Origin: Davidsoniella eucalypti
Lineage: Eukaryota > Ascomycota > Sordariomycetes > Microascales > Ceratocystidaceae
Direction: 5' to 3'
Assembly: GCA_004009845.1 (NCBI GenBank)
Contig: RMBW01000018.1
Span: 349,289-413,288, forward strand
DNA: 64,000 nt
The notes under the pieces: generated by a model
The model's database searches: none
What the model was told of the DNA's origin: nothing
What the model saw: only the letters and a program-made list of their open reading frames with translations
Made by a program: the position numbers and the translations under genes
Shown here: positions 1-12,060 of the stretch, in pieces
Position numbering within the stretch: the first letter of the stretch is position 1
Layout of the letters: each line of letters opens with the position of its first letter

Positions 1-1252
1 GACTGTTACTTTGTTGGGGATATCCGTCTAGGCTGTCACTTGCTTGACCAAGTCTCCAACGGGCCGGCCTCTTCCTTTGTTGTCTCGTATTTATTGTTCT
101 CATGTAGTATTTTTGGAATTTCTACTTGGTTTATGCGTGTTCCATAGAGAATGGAATATCCAGACCAAATAAACATCAGGCTGTTCCCTGCTTAGCCGTT
201 TTCGATTTTGTTCTCTTTGTTCCTCTCTTATCTCCATTGCTATATTTCTAGGATCTCGCCCGTTGAAAACATGTTCTGTCTACTCCAATGTATAGCGGCA
301 TATACTTGTTCCATCTCCAGATCTATCGACATCCCGTGAGGCTGAAGCCTTGCCTTTGGGACGGTTGTCTCTTTCTCCTACACAAAGCTGACAACCGTCG
401 CAGATACGGCAATAACCACAAGAACAACAATAAGGCTAGGTGGAGTTGTTCGTTGCTTTTACTCTATTCCTTCCATTCCTTCTCAAGCTCCTTTCTCCGT
501 CAGCCTAGCCAGCCATACATATCCAAGCAGTGCTTTGTTGTCGAAGCCTGTGTTGTTGACGATTGCATTTGTGTTTGTTTTCCTTGTCTTCATTTGTGTC
601 TATTGTGTATCCCTCTTCGTCTTCTTCAATAGCTACTGCCATCCGCTTTCTTTTTTTCTTCTCTCATTTCTTGCGACATGAAGCAAAGCACAGAGCAAAA
701 TATGCCCTGGCCACTCTGCTCTTGTATTTTTCTTTCTTCTGCACCTCTGACCGGGGTAGGGTTGGACGACGCTAGTCCTAAAGCGTCTTAAAATCATGAC
801 TATTCCCGTTTAGTCGGGTAATAATCCCTTGTACGTCACACGTCCTTGTCCTGTTGTTGACAACTTTGTCTTCTCGTTCTTTTTTGTTTATCTTTTTGTT
901 TCGCTCTGCTTTTCTGGCAAAAGATCGCGATATCTTTCCTCTGTGCTTTTGATCTAGGTTACCATCATGTAATCATCGTGAAGCTGCTACACTGGCGGCA
1001 TCTGGCTTCTTTCTCGGCCGATTCTCCTCTGTTTGGCTAGTTATTAATGAGTTCAGCCAGTTAAGCTTTCTTCTGCCAAATTCCCTTTTTGGGCTTGCTT
1101 AACGGTTCTTGTCATACTACAAAAAATACGACTTTCTACTAAACTACACAAAATCTCCTGCAACGGCTTATTGTGCCCAAACAAGGAAATCGAGGTTTTC
1201 ACTCGTCGGCCCCAATTTGTCATTCTTCTTTCATTATCTTTCTTCTATCGGC

Positions 1253-1489
1253 ATGGATATTATCATTTTTGTTTTATTATTCTTACCAGCCAATGCGGTA
1301 TCACATGGACAAGATGGCCTCATTTCTAGGACATCAGTAGACGCCTGCGACATACGACCTTTGGTTTATTTGTCCTCACTCTGGCCGTCCAGAATGTTCT
1401 CGGACTATCGTGAACTTCCGTCAGAGATACTTGCGTCTCCTATAGCAGCTCGGCGCACAAAATGTGCAGGAGAGAGTAGCATTTCATGA
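1253..1489 (+). CDS. Candidate small secreted protein, 78 residues (weak)
   Basis: An ATG at 1253 opens a 78-codon frame ending in TGA. The first residues form a short hydrophobic stretch (IIIFVLLFLP) followed by small residues (ANA), like a minimal signal peptide. The rest has only two cysteines and no family I recognise. The frame stays open upstream of the ATG from a non-ATG codon. It lies alone in the AT-rich desert, so chance is the more likely explanation. Confidence 0.12.
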   Translation: MDIIIFVLLFLPANAVSHGQDGLISRTSVDACDIRPLVYLSSLWPSRMFSDYRELPSEILASPIAARRTKCAGESSIS

Positions 1490-4400
1490 GGAGTCCGCCA
1501 GAAAGGATGCGGACTTCCCTGTTGGTCTGCAGCTTTGGAATCTGCGTTGAATCTGGACCATCTAACAAGAATGCCTTGACAATACTATTAGACGCCTACT
1601 AACTTGCCTATAGTATGCTACTACCTGGTTGTTGCTTGCTTACCTCGTTATGGCGTTGCAGACTTGTGACCCTGTAGGTATAGTTGTAATGCCCATTGAC
1701 ATACCAACATAAACAGCCCCATCTTTGCTCAGGTTGTTCTTAACTCACACTTTCTTTCGAATGCATTCGCTTTTTACTTGTAGTTAACCGAAGACTACTA
1801 TCGCCCTCGCCAAAAAAGCACGAATCCTCAAAATATCGCAACACAAAAAGAATAGAGTCAGCGAACTCCCTCGCCCCTCATTCTCTTCCCACGAGCACTA
1901 CACTATACTCATACGCTACCTTTTGACCCTCAGTGAACTAGCTCAACGAGACACCCTCCCTGCTACGGTCTAGAGCGGTCTTTATAATTCGCCGGTCTCT
2001 CGTTGATCTAACAAACATTTTCGGGGCAATAAGCGAACCTATGCACTTGACAGTCATCTTTGAAATACCTCCATTACCTATCAGTGGCAAATATAGGAAA
2101 AAGAACAACACACAAATGGAAATAGTGAGGTCAAGAGTTGTATCTGATCTTTTTGGTTTGAATGTATATCTACAGTGTAGTTATTACTAAAGAATACACG
2201 TAGTAGTATTGAGGTGCAATTCATAGTAGATTAACTATATGAATAGTCTAGTACAATCAGGTGCAGATTTTCATCCTAGCCAATAGTAATACGTACGTAC
2301 CATGATTTTTCAATATCTGTTAATTGTGTTATAATCTATCGGATAATTTTTTTCGGTTGTCCGACAAAATAAGCTGTACAATGAAAGTCTGAAAATGTTG
2401 AGGCCTGGGTATTCTTCTAGTGATATGATAGGGATTTATCTAAACTACATCTCAATCTCTAGCCATAGTTCCCGGCTACTCTTGGCTCCATTGTGTTAAA
2501 CAACAGAGTGGCATATTGGCCTTTCCTCTATAGCATCTATACGCTAAGCACCACTTTCCATTGACTGGTTTAGGAACAACACATATAATACCATATCACT
2601 ATAGCTTTACAGCCGAGTAGTATATGCAACTAACTAGCATTAGGACACACAGATATACTAGGGTTATGCGCCATGACAGATTAAAGAAGGCGTAGGAAGG
2701 GCCGACTGGAACAAATACTCTTGGTTTAATTTTTGACTGGTTTGCTACTTCTTGGAAACGGGAACATCGTTTCTTCCATGAGTAGTCTGTGACCTTCAAA
2801 TCGGCTAATAAAGAAAGTATTATCCCTTGTAGAATAAGGAAGATATCTTGTTGACTATATGATACATGAATACTATTGTGGTTCTTTATTTACATCTTTC
2901 TTTTCTTTGTCAATCGATTTCCCAAACGTCCTAACCTTGCCACACACCATATTAGCGGTGAACTGAACCGGTGGTTTGAATATCAAGTCATACCAAACTC
3001 TTGACTATGGCCTTGCTTCTAGTATTGGATATTTTGGTGGTTAGCGCGGCAGTTGATAAACTAACAGTCTGGGCTTGGAGAAGAGCAAGATTGAGAGATA
3101 CCAATATCGTATATATTCACCATAGCTTTATCTGCGCGCTTACGCTTCTTTTGTAGTTTTTGTTATATGACACACTCTGCTGTGATAGCGTCGGCATGAG
3201 AGATATCCGGGTACTGTGGCTTAAATTAGTGTCTTTACTAGTAGTTCATAAACGCCCCAACCCATGCATGATCAAGAGGAAAAAATAAGATCTAAAAAGG
3301 TTTGCTGGTTGTTATCCATCCCTAAAGTAAAGAAGCAAACAAGATAGAAGTACCTAGTAGCACTAGCACAGCATAATGACAAGGGAGTATCCTAGTCCGT
3401 GCTAACCATAGCTTAGCAAAAGCAGCGTAAGAAAAAAAAACAATAAAAAGAGAAGGGCTTTCAGCCCTCGGGAAAGTACTGATTATCAAATAGTCGTGAT
3501 GTGAAATTATGTCGGTGAGATGGCCAATGTGCTAGATCTGTATGAGAAAATTTAGACTGCAGTAGTATCTAGTATACTATACATATCATACTATCATGCA
3601 ATATATGAAGCCATGCAAGTAGTGACATTCATAGGCCTCCCAGCTATAGCTATGGCTTTGAATACACGCATAATGATATGCAGCCACAATGACTGCAGAA
3701 ATGTCAGAGTTTAGTTCTATGTAGCGTCCGTTTGCTGGTAAAATTATAGTCATATTGGTTAGTTGCATATACTACCTATTTGAATACACACTTGTCTTAA
3801 ACTCTCGTTAGAAAGATGGGCCTTTGGTAAGAACGAAGTGATATTGGACACTTGACAGCAAATCTACAACGAGGATCACCGAGGGACTCTTCTATGCCTT
3901 ACTGATGCTACTACTCCATTCTAAAACATGTAATTTGCTCAGTTTTGTTCAAGAGAGAAAGAGAAAGATAGAAAATCCAAAAAATCCAAGCGGGAACAAG
4001 AAGACCTTGTTTAAGGAAAGATGCAACCATGCTGCAAGACGCTCGAAGAGGGACTTTTTTGCATCAAAACCGCACTAACATATGTCTCTTTCTGGGTGTT
4101 ATGGGTGACTAAGACTGGGGCAGGTCAAGGGTCGGAGGCTTGCTATTGCAAGTTATCAAATTGGTGCGTGGCTCCGAAAACAGGAGTTCCTCTTTGTTTT
4201 TTTTTTTCTATGTGATTTTTGATTGTGCCATCATTGTCTTTTGTCATATAGTTAGTAGGAGTATATTAGTGGGCAAAGAAACATCTTTCGAAAAACGCTG
4301 ATGGTAGCTCTGAAAAGGCAAGCTACACCATGCACATGCCACAATTTTCTCATACAAGGGTAATAGATTGTGTAGACTATACAATTACATCTATATTCAA

Positions 4401-7280
4401 ACATGGTTTTCTCTATCTTGCGGCTCTTATTTCCCTCGTTAACCGCTGACCATTGAGTAAATTTAGAGGTATGGTGAGAATACCTTCTAGCACTTCTTAA
4501 ATCTTTGTACCACTTGTAGTAGGACAGATATACATTATGGAAGTGGAAACAGCATCGACAACTTCTTTTAGGAACTTGCCATGTCAGGCGATTTCAATAT
4601 TACATGGAATAATAATATCGGTTGACACTTTGAATTCAAGAGGCGAGTTTTGAAAACACTAAGAAGTTGGATCACAAACTTCGACATGGGATCTCGTTCC
4701 AAGACAAAATAGAAAGGAGACAGTGAGAAGAAGGGCAGGAAAACAAATCAAGCTAAGTTGAGCTAGATGGGGGTCAAACTAGTGCAATCGTCGAAAGAAA
4801 TAATGTCCCATAATTGGGCTATAATTCTTGTAAATCCAGGATTATAGAAAAAGTATAGCACATGAAGTATTGTATATCGGGCTTATAGCTAAATAGATAG
4901 ACATTAAAGTATACTCTTAGTTAAGCACGTATACATGAACATATATGTAATGGACGATTTGCAAATCATGGAGCCTACATATACATATGTAATATAGGAT
5001 CTACAAATAAGCCAATATGTTTTTAGATATACATGTTGTTATTGCATTACATGCATCGGCAGCGGCCTAACCACAATAACAAAAAGACTTATAAACTAGT
5101 CACACAAAATAGGCTATCAGTGTGCTAACTGGGTTTAGACGACTATACCTTTGTTTCTTCAATATCACTTTATAATGAAAGAACATTGATGTGCCTTCTA
5201 GAAATCTAACAAGATAATTTACGTGCACCCTGATTATCAAGAAGCAAAGTTTTAAGGATGCTAGTAGATATATGTAAGTATAGAAGTTGCAATGGGGTTG
5301 AGGTAGGCTAGGCGTACCCTGAAAATGACAAAAACCAACTAGAACAAGACGTCAAGTGTAATTACCAGCAGCTAGAAACTTTAGTCGTCACACTAGAGAA
5401 AAAAAAAGCCTACGAAGAATCGACGGTGTTTTCTTTACGGCCAACAAAAAGAAGAAGAAAATCTCCAAGCCACGCAAAGAGGCAAACTTGTAGAATGCTT
5501 TATTTATTTATTTATTTATATTTTATTTTTTTATTTCAGGAACACGGGTTGTCGAGCATGTCACGGGCTCAGAGCTTGAACATTGGCGGTGGCAAAGTAC
5601 TAGCGTGGTTCTCGAGTTGAAGATCTACAAACGAAAGCTATTACTAGTATGGTTAGTACGTATATATCACTAGCCGAAAACCCTCGTTTTGCCTCTTGAC
5701 AGCAGCACAAAAGCCGGGTTTTGGGAGATGGTTCTCGTTGACCTTAGGAATCTAGGATATAGGGTAAACCACGTGGAGAGATATGGAGCGGCGCGGTGCT
5801 GATTTCGTGGCGTATTTACTTGGCTTTCTTTCCGGCCTTCTAACTTTCCTGTTTTTATATATTGTCTTTTTGCTCCCTTTGGGATCTGATCTTGACATGA
5901 GCTAAGCCTCGTTTCTACGGTTATCTGTGGTGCTTGTTTCTATCTTGACTGTGGAAGTTTTACAGCACCTCTCAAGAAATTGGTAGGTGATGGGGACGCA
6001 ACGGACAAGGGTGTTGACATTGCTCAATGCACCATGATCATGCATATCGATCGAAAGCGATATAGTGTTTCGTTGGCTATCTCGGAGAGTCTGACAGTAG
6101 AAAAAAAGCAAATGGGAACAAGAAAAATGTGAATAGCTTAGGAAAGAAGTGAGAATGGGCCAGGGAGATAACACCTTATATGAAGGGCAATCTGATACCG
6201 GAGCCTCCAACCACAGCCAGCGTGAGGTGTCTTGTTCATAGGCTTGGCGTTGTCGAGAGATGATATCAAGAACCATGAATAGAGGGTAATTGAATGTGTA
6301 CGTCTGTGGGTGGACGGATGAGGGATGGAAAGGTTCCGGCCAATACTGACGTTGATATGTGCGTATCAGGGAGTCGGGACATGGTCTTGTAGGGTATAAG
6401 CCAATATATAAAAGGCGCTCAGTGGAAACATTGTGCGTCTGTATATTGGGACCGGTTGGCACTGTAGTGTCAGCTAAGGTAGATGGGCAGCAGGCATAAG
6501 AAGTAGAAAGGTGACAATGCTAATGGTTCGCACAAGGAATTTGTGAAGACGCCTAATAAGGGCTGGCTATGTCCAAGTGTGCGTACGAGACGTGGAGGAG
6601 CATAGTATTTGCATATTTGTGAAAAGAAGAAGGGAAATGTGTTGAGCAATAAGGAAAGGTAAAGTCATGTTTTAGGCACGTCCATTGAAAATTACTCGGA
6701 AGTGCTTAGCTAAAGAAGGGGGCGTATTTGCAGCCCAAGGCAGGACTTGCGACTTCACAGCAGCATGTCCATGTAGTGTGTAGTGTAATATGTAAGGTCA
6801 GTGCCTCTCGATACCTATGTAATGTATATGTACATAAGTATACATACCTCCCTCTCAGGGGGGGGTGCAAGTAAACACATTGGCTGGGAGATTCGTTCTG
6901 CAGATGCTGGTTGAGAGGTGTATACGTATTACCTTTACGGGGAAAACTGCTGCCATACGCCAGCAAATCTAAAGGAAGAAAAGAAGATGAGGGGTATAGG
7001 CATATACCATACCGCCTTTGAAAATTGGGAAAAAAGTAGAGCTATTTCACATACATGCGTACATTGCATATGCTACGGCCTAAATTCACCGGGCCCACGT
7101 ACTAGCCATACAAAATTTGTAGTAGATTGCACCGAAAACACAGAATCTTCAGCAACTCGCTTTAAAGTCCACAAATACACGCACTCGGGGCCACGGGAGC
7201 ACCTATACGGGGCAAAGTACACGTCCTTTTACTTAGCAGAGGCAATTTGAGGGTGGTGTGACAAGGAGTCTAACAACGGC

Positions 7281-7313
7281 GAAGCCTCGAGGAAGCCTAG
7301 AGGAAGCCACACC
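7281..7313. repeat. Short 11-bp tandem repeat, about 3 copies
   Basis: The unit GAAGCCTCGAG occurs at 7281, a one-base variant at 7292, and a partial third copy starts at 7303. It lies in non-coding sequence of the upstream desert. No function is evident. Confidence 0.7.
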
Positions 7314-8143
7314 AGAGCTTCTTGAGGCGGGAGGCAACCCTCCGAGGCGATCAAAACCACTCAGAAACTAATATACAGAGGAGGCCTATTGGAGACGTTC
7401 GAGCCATTCGTTCTCTTTCGGCAGTTCAGACATCTTCGCGGAGCCATCGATAGCGGGTATCCAGAGAACATAAAACGGGACCTTACAGACCAAGACAAAA
7501 GGACAAGTTGGGTGTTCCAAGAGTTGGAAGTGGAAAAAAAAATCCAAGTCCACAGGGCCCAGCAAAGCACTTCGCTCTCCATACCAACGTGGAGACATCG
7601 AAGTTGAAATTCTACCCGTTGTCCGTTCTCTTTCAACACACATACATATCCCAGGCTTTTGTTTGATACCGGGCCCAAGTTCTCCGAGCAGCTGCTGTCT
7701 TTTGAAAACTCAGTGATATATACTCGGCCCGAGAATATACTATCGGGAAGGCAGATTCACAATCTAGCAAATATTGCAGCAGCAAAGCTGCAGTGGCTGT
7801 TAGAAGACGTTCGTTGATAGCCACTATACCTTGCCACTAAGGATACTACTGCTGGCCGTCATAGTCAGCCAGATAGTCCACAGTCATATACAGAGTATAT
7901 ACTATCTGCCCATAGAGCTTAGGCTAAAGCCAACCGTTGCAGTGGAACCCAGCAGGCACCCCACGAGCAGAACTAAGCATACAGATAATACCAGCTTCTG
8001 ATACTGGAGACTTAGTTTCTGCACCACACACTCAGTGGCACTCACTCATCTCTGTGCCCTGGTCAGTCACTGCACTGGGTCGACCTGCTTGCCCTGGCCT
8101 ACGCTTGCCCGTCTTGTCTTGCGCGTCGGGTGGTCTTCTCTTC

Positions 8144-8176
8144 TAGAGCTCCTTTTAGAGCTCCTTCTAGAGCTCG
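8144..8176. repeat. 12-bp tandem repeat, 3 copies, with a SacI-like core
   Basis: The unit TAGAGCTCCTTT starts at 8144, a one-base variant at 8156, and a partial copy at 8168. Each contains the palindrome GAGCTC. It sits at the start of the more GC-rich part of the upstream region. Confidence 0.75.
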
Positions 8177-10339
8177 GATAACAGTGTACAAGTTTTTGGT
8201 GTCATAGAGCTAGCTGCCAGAGCTGATATAGAACCAGGTGGCTTTGCCATACGCCCACGAGTAAGTTGTTTTTACTTTGCGGAGTGTGTTCTTTTTGACC
8301 ACCCCTCTCACACCCCTCCTAGCTCATGCAGCGGAAGGGCTTTGTTTTTTTGTTGTTGTTTTTTCCCCGTCTGGGATAGATCGGTACTGGGAGGACTGTT
8401 GCCAGTGGTTGGCTGGGAGCAGCAGTCCGTGGATGCGAGGATAGCCACATAGAACACGACAACTAATCTGTGACTGGTCAGCGATCCTAGGAACAGCGAA
8501 AGAAGTAGCAGCAGAAGCATCGGAACGGTATATGTGGCCACGTTCTGGCGAAGCCATCTCAAATTCGACCAGTTCCATTTGCTGCATGCTGTTATCGATA
8601 TTCGGCACGTACTGACGTCGTCAATTATTGGGGGTTTGTTGTCTGTTGACGCCGAGACACGAAGGAGAACACATAGAGAACAAGCTGTAGCAAGCCGGAT
8701 CTGACAATACAGGCCATTGACGCCTGCGTCATCGATACCGCATTCTGGGTTGTGGCTCGTTGGCCGGTTTTCATTAAAGCCAAGGCGACCGCCGCCAATG
8801 TCGGTGTTGTTTTGGGCGGAAAAACTCTGAATTGTGGCAGCGACTCACACAGCACTACTTCACGACAGGAGATTCGAGCTTGATACCACCGGAAACGAAA
8901 CGGCGCATAGCTCATAGCAAGCCGTGACTAGACCGCCCGAGAGGCCCATCGCACACCACATTTCGGTAGTGAGCCGCCACACACTGTGCGGTCTGAGGCG
9001 TCCAGCGTGGCTAGTGGCAGCTAGGAAGCGGAGACGAAGCAACTGCCTCCGAAAGACCGCCCTCTGGCTTACCTGGCAACCGCCCAACTCTGTGGGCGAG
9101 CCTAGGACTGGGAGATCCCCAAAGTCGCTACTGGGTTTTCCCGTTGTTTTCCCTGCTCCCGGGAAATAACCTCAGCTTGCAGCCTACGACTAGGCTTGGC
9201 CTTGTTGTCCTCTTTAAAAATTGTCCCTCTTTCTTCTTTTTATTCTTCCTTATCTTTTACCTCTTGGTGGCTCAGTTGCCATACAAACGGCGCCGTTCAG
9301 CGTCATAAGCTGGCTCAGTAGCCTCAATTTTTGCCGGCCACGATCCCTATCTAGGCCACTCTATCTTCTTTTTTCCGTTTTCACCATATTTACCACGGCC
9401 TTCCTTAACAACTGCTCTCTTACAAGACCATATATTCGCCAATATAGTGGCCCTGCTCAATCCTCGACCATTGAATCCATAGCCCGTCATAGGAAATAAG
9501 CCTTAGGACTCACCCCATCTGTGCCGGTAGAACTGGATATTATAGCGCACAATTCTCCAATATTGTGTTCCTTGTTCCTTTCGGGCTATCTTCTTTCATG
9601 CCATCATCGCCGACCATACGAGAAAAATCTAGTTCTAGTCAGCTACCTCTAGAATCGAAAAAAAAACAAGATAAAAGGAAACCGGCTTAGCCATAGATCA
9701 TAGGGCTAGTTGTCGTCGAACCATGGGTCAGTGTCGAATGTCACATAGTTTCTCGGCAGGTGTCTTTTGAATCATCCAAGACTGCGTCACGCTACAATCT
9801 CGGCGTCCTATTTGGCAGTGTTTCTGTCTATATTATTAGCATCACAGCTTACCCAGCTAAACGAAATCCAGTTCTGGAACAACCAACGTTTGCTCTACCC
9901 CCCAAAATTGGTTGTACTTGAAGAAACGTCCATGTCAAAGTTTGTAAGTTATCTTACCTCCATACAGTGATACCCCCCCTCTGCTCATTGTTCAATGGCA
10001 CAATGGCACAATGCCTAAAACGGAAACTCGCCGCCCAACAAGCCCGAAGAAACAAACGCCATACCAGCTGCCCTGTGAAACAATAATCAAGGCCCTAGTA
10101 AGGATAGTCTAACTAATAACAATAGAAGCCTAACCTTAGGCTTAGCACCCACTGTCCCTGCCGCTGTCAGCACACGTTAGCTCTTTTTATTTAGTAAAAC
10201 GACTCGATAACATCGACGCCAACGACATCAAGTTTGGTATCGCCAGTGTTTATCATAAATACCTGTTTGCAGCTTCGAACAAGCATATTATCTCCTTTTT
10301 TTCTTCTTTTCAGTCATATCGTATACCGTTCTCAAATCA

Positions 10340-10555
10340 ATGTCGAGTCAAAACCAACGCCTAGTTGCGTTCACCAATCCAATCGAATCGCCTAGGGCAA
10401 GTAGTCAATCCACCGATGGCTCTAGCCTTGACGATTTCTTGGCTTTTGGTAACGAAACTGCTATCAGCGATGCTGCCCGCCAGCCTGCTTTTCAAAGCTT
10501 TCAAGAGGTATGTCTGTTTCCGTTTCCGCCGGAAATCTTGCGTTCCCCTACGTGA
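10340..10555 (+). CDS. Possible small gene or upstream ORF before the bHLH gene
   Basis: An ATG at 10340 sits in a favourable A-rich context (tcaaatcaATG) and opens a 71-codon frame of mixed composition that looks more coding-like than the surrounding open frames. After residue 56 the frame reads through a good splice donor (GTATGT at about 10508), so it may be a first exon. I could not find a convincing second exon. It lies 1.7 kb upstream of the bHLH start and could be a small gene, a leader exon with an upstream ORF, or chance. No family is recognised. Confidence 0.22.
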   Translation: MSSQNQRLVAFTNPIESPRASSQSTDGSSLDDFLAFGNETAISDAARQPAFQSFQEVCLFPFPPEILRSPT

Positions 10556-12060
10556 ACAATTGTGAACACAAGTTTCTTTATTTAATCCCCTTTTTGTGTA
10601 TACTCCCCCTCCAAGATCAAAGCCATCAAGCCTAATTCTGCATGTATTCATCTACACACGCCCATGCTTCGTTCTGCTGTAGTTCATTCTACGCTTCCCA
10701 TAGTCCCCATAGTGACGACTTCGGGGTTCCTTCTATTGCAAACCGAGTTCCTTTTGCGACGGCATTCCAGATAATTCCAGAATCCTGCCATCATCATTAT
10801 ACCTTGTTGACGTCAGTGGGGCTCTTTCACTGCATATAAACATGCGCTTAGGCTGTGGCGACCCTGGACGAACAGGCTTTATGCATACTACCCCTCGAGC
10901 TCCCGAGCCATCTCTATCGTATTAGTAGTGGCATGCACCAACAACTTACATAGTAGACGTTACCTTGGTACCTCGCATCGCCTCACAAATCCACCAGTGG
11001 CAGTCCACCAGTGCTTAGTGCCAGTGGTAGTGCTTAGTGCCCAGAGCACCTACTACTGCTGCTGCTGCTAGTGCGGGCCCTGATCTTCACAGCATGGGGT
11101 GCGTTCGGCGAATGCTGATCCAAGATACGTACATATATTCTTGCTTTGCTGCTCGGCTTCTTTGTACCATTGTGTCCAGACGTCAATATACACCCCACAC
11201 AGACCAGCCACATACCATACATAGAGACACCTCTCCTCCTTGATGCCCTCTTCCCTCCTAGCCATGGTTGCAAATCCTCACCCGCCTAACGCGGAAGATC
11301 ACCTCTCCGCAATCCCGCAAGTGCTGCTGCGCAGTGCCCGATCGACGGTGTCCCAAAATGAGATTTTGCCCCCGTCCTCGCAAAAACAAACAGCCTTTGC
11401 TTCCTGCCACGCAATCCGTAATCCGTAATCCGACCTTACCACCCGATCCACCGATGATAGCCTTCACTCGAGATCTCGCCACCGGATGCCTCCATAATCC
11501 GATCCTTCGTGATGACTGCCTTTGTGTGGAAATATTGAGAGCTAGGCAATGCAGATGCAGCAGTGCAAGTGCATTACAGAGTCGAGGCTGATCACCAGCT
11601 ATCCGAGGAGGAGGAGGAGGAAATCGTTCGTATTCTAATAGTGTCTACGTGGCGAACTGAAGCCATCAAAATCTTCAAGTGAGATAAAAGCTCTAGTCGC
11701 TTGCTATTATTATATCACTCCGGCCAGCGATGCAAAAGCTTGTCAAATCCAGACACCCAAGCTATCCTATTCTATTATCATTTCCCGTGGCAAGAGAGCT
11801 ATCTTCTCCTGTCTCTACAATTGTTAATGTGAGAGAAAAAAAAGAAGAACAAAAGACACGTCCTCCATTTCTATCATCCTCGAGTTAATCACCAACAACC
11901 ACTTCGCACCATGCTGCATTGTTTTTTTTTCTGTTTTTTTCGTCATTCTTCCAGTCGTCCCGAAATGGAAATCCAGCATCATCGAAAAAGGATGCTGCAG
12001 ATCCTTCTTCGGCGGCTCTTTTATAAACGCGAGACCAATATCTGACCACAAAATCACCAG

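Larger units (their letters stand above)
1..12060. other. Gene-poor region upstream of the bHLH gene
   Basis: No reading frame in these 12 kb shows a recognisable domain. Open frames are short and many have no ATG. The stretch from about 1 to 7250 is AT-rich with many homopolymer runs. From about 8200 to 12060 the base composition is more GC-rich, with short tandem repeats and small open frames on both strands, as expected for an extended promoter or leader of the regulator at 12061. Two weak small-protein candidates (1253-1489 and 10340-10555) are listed separately. Transcribed non-coding RNA is possible but cannot be seen from sequence alone. Confidence 0.6.

Noticed and set aside
5902..6462. 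186-codon minus-strand frame
   Set aside because: It starts at GTG, has no domain, an unlikely composition, and no supporting splice structure.
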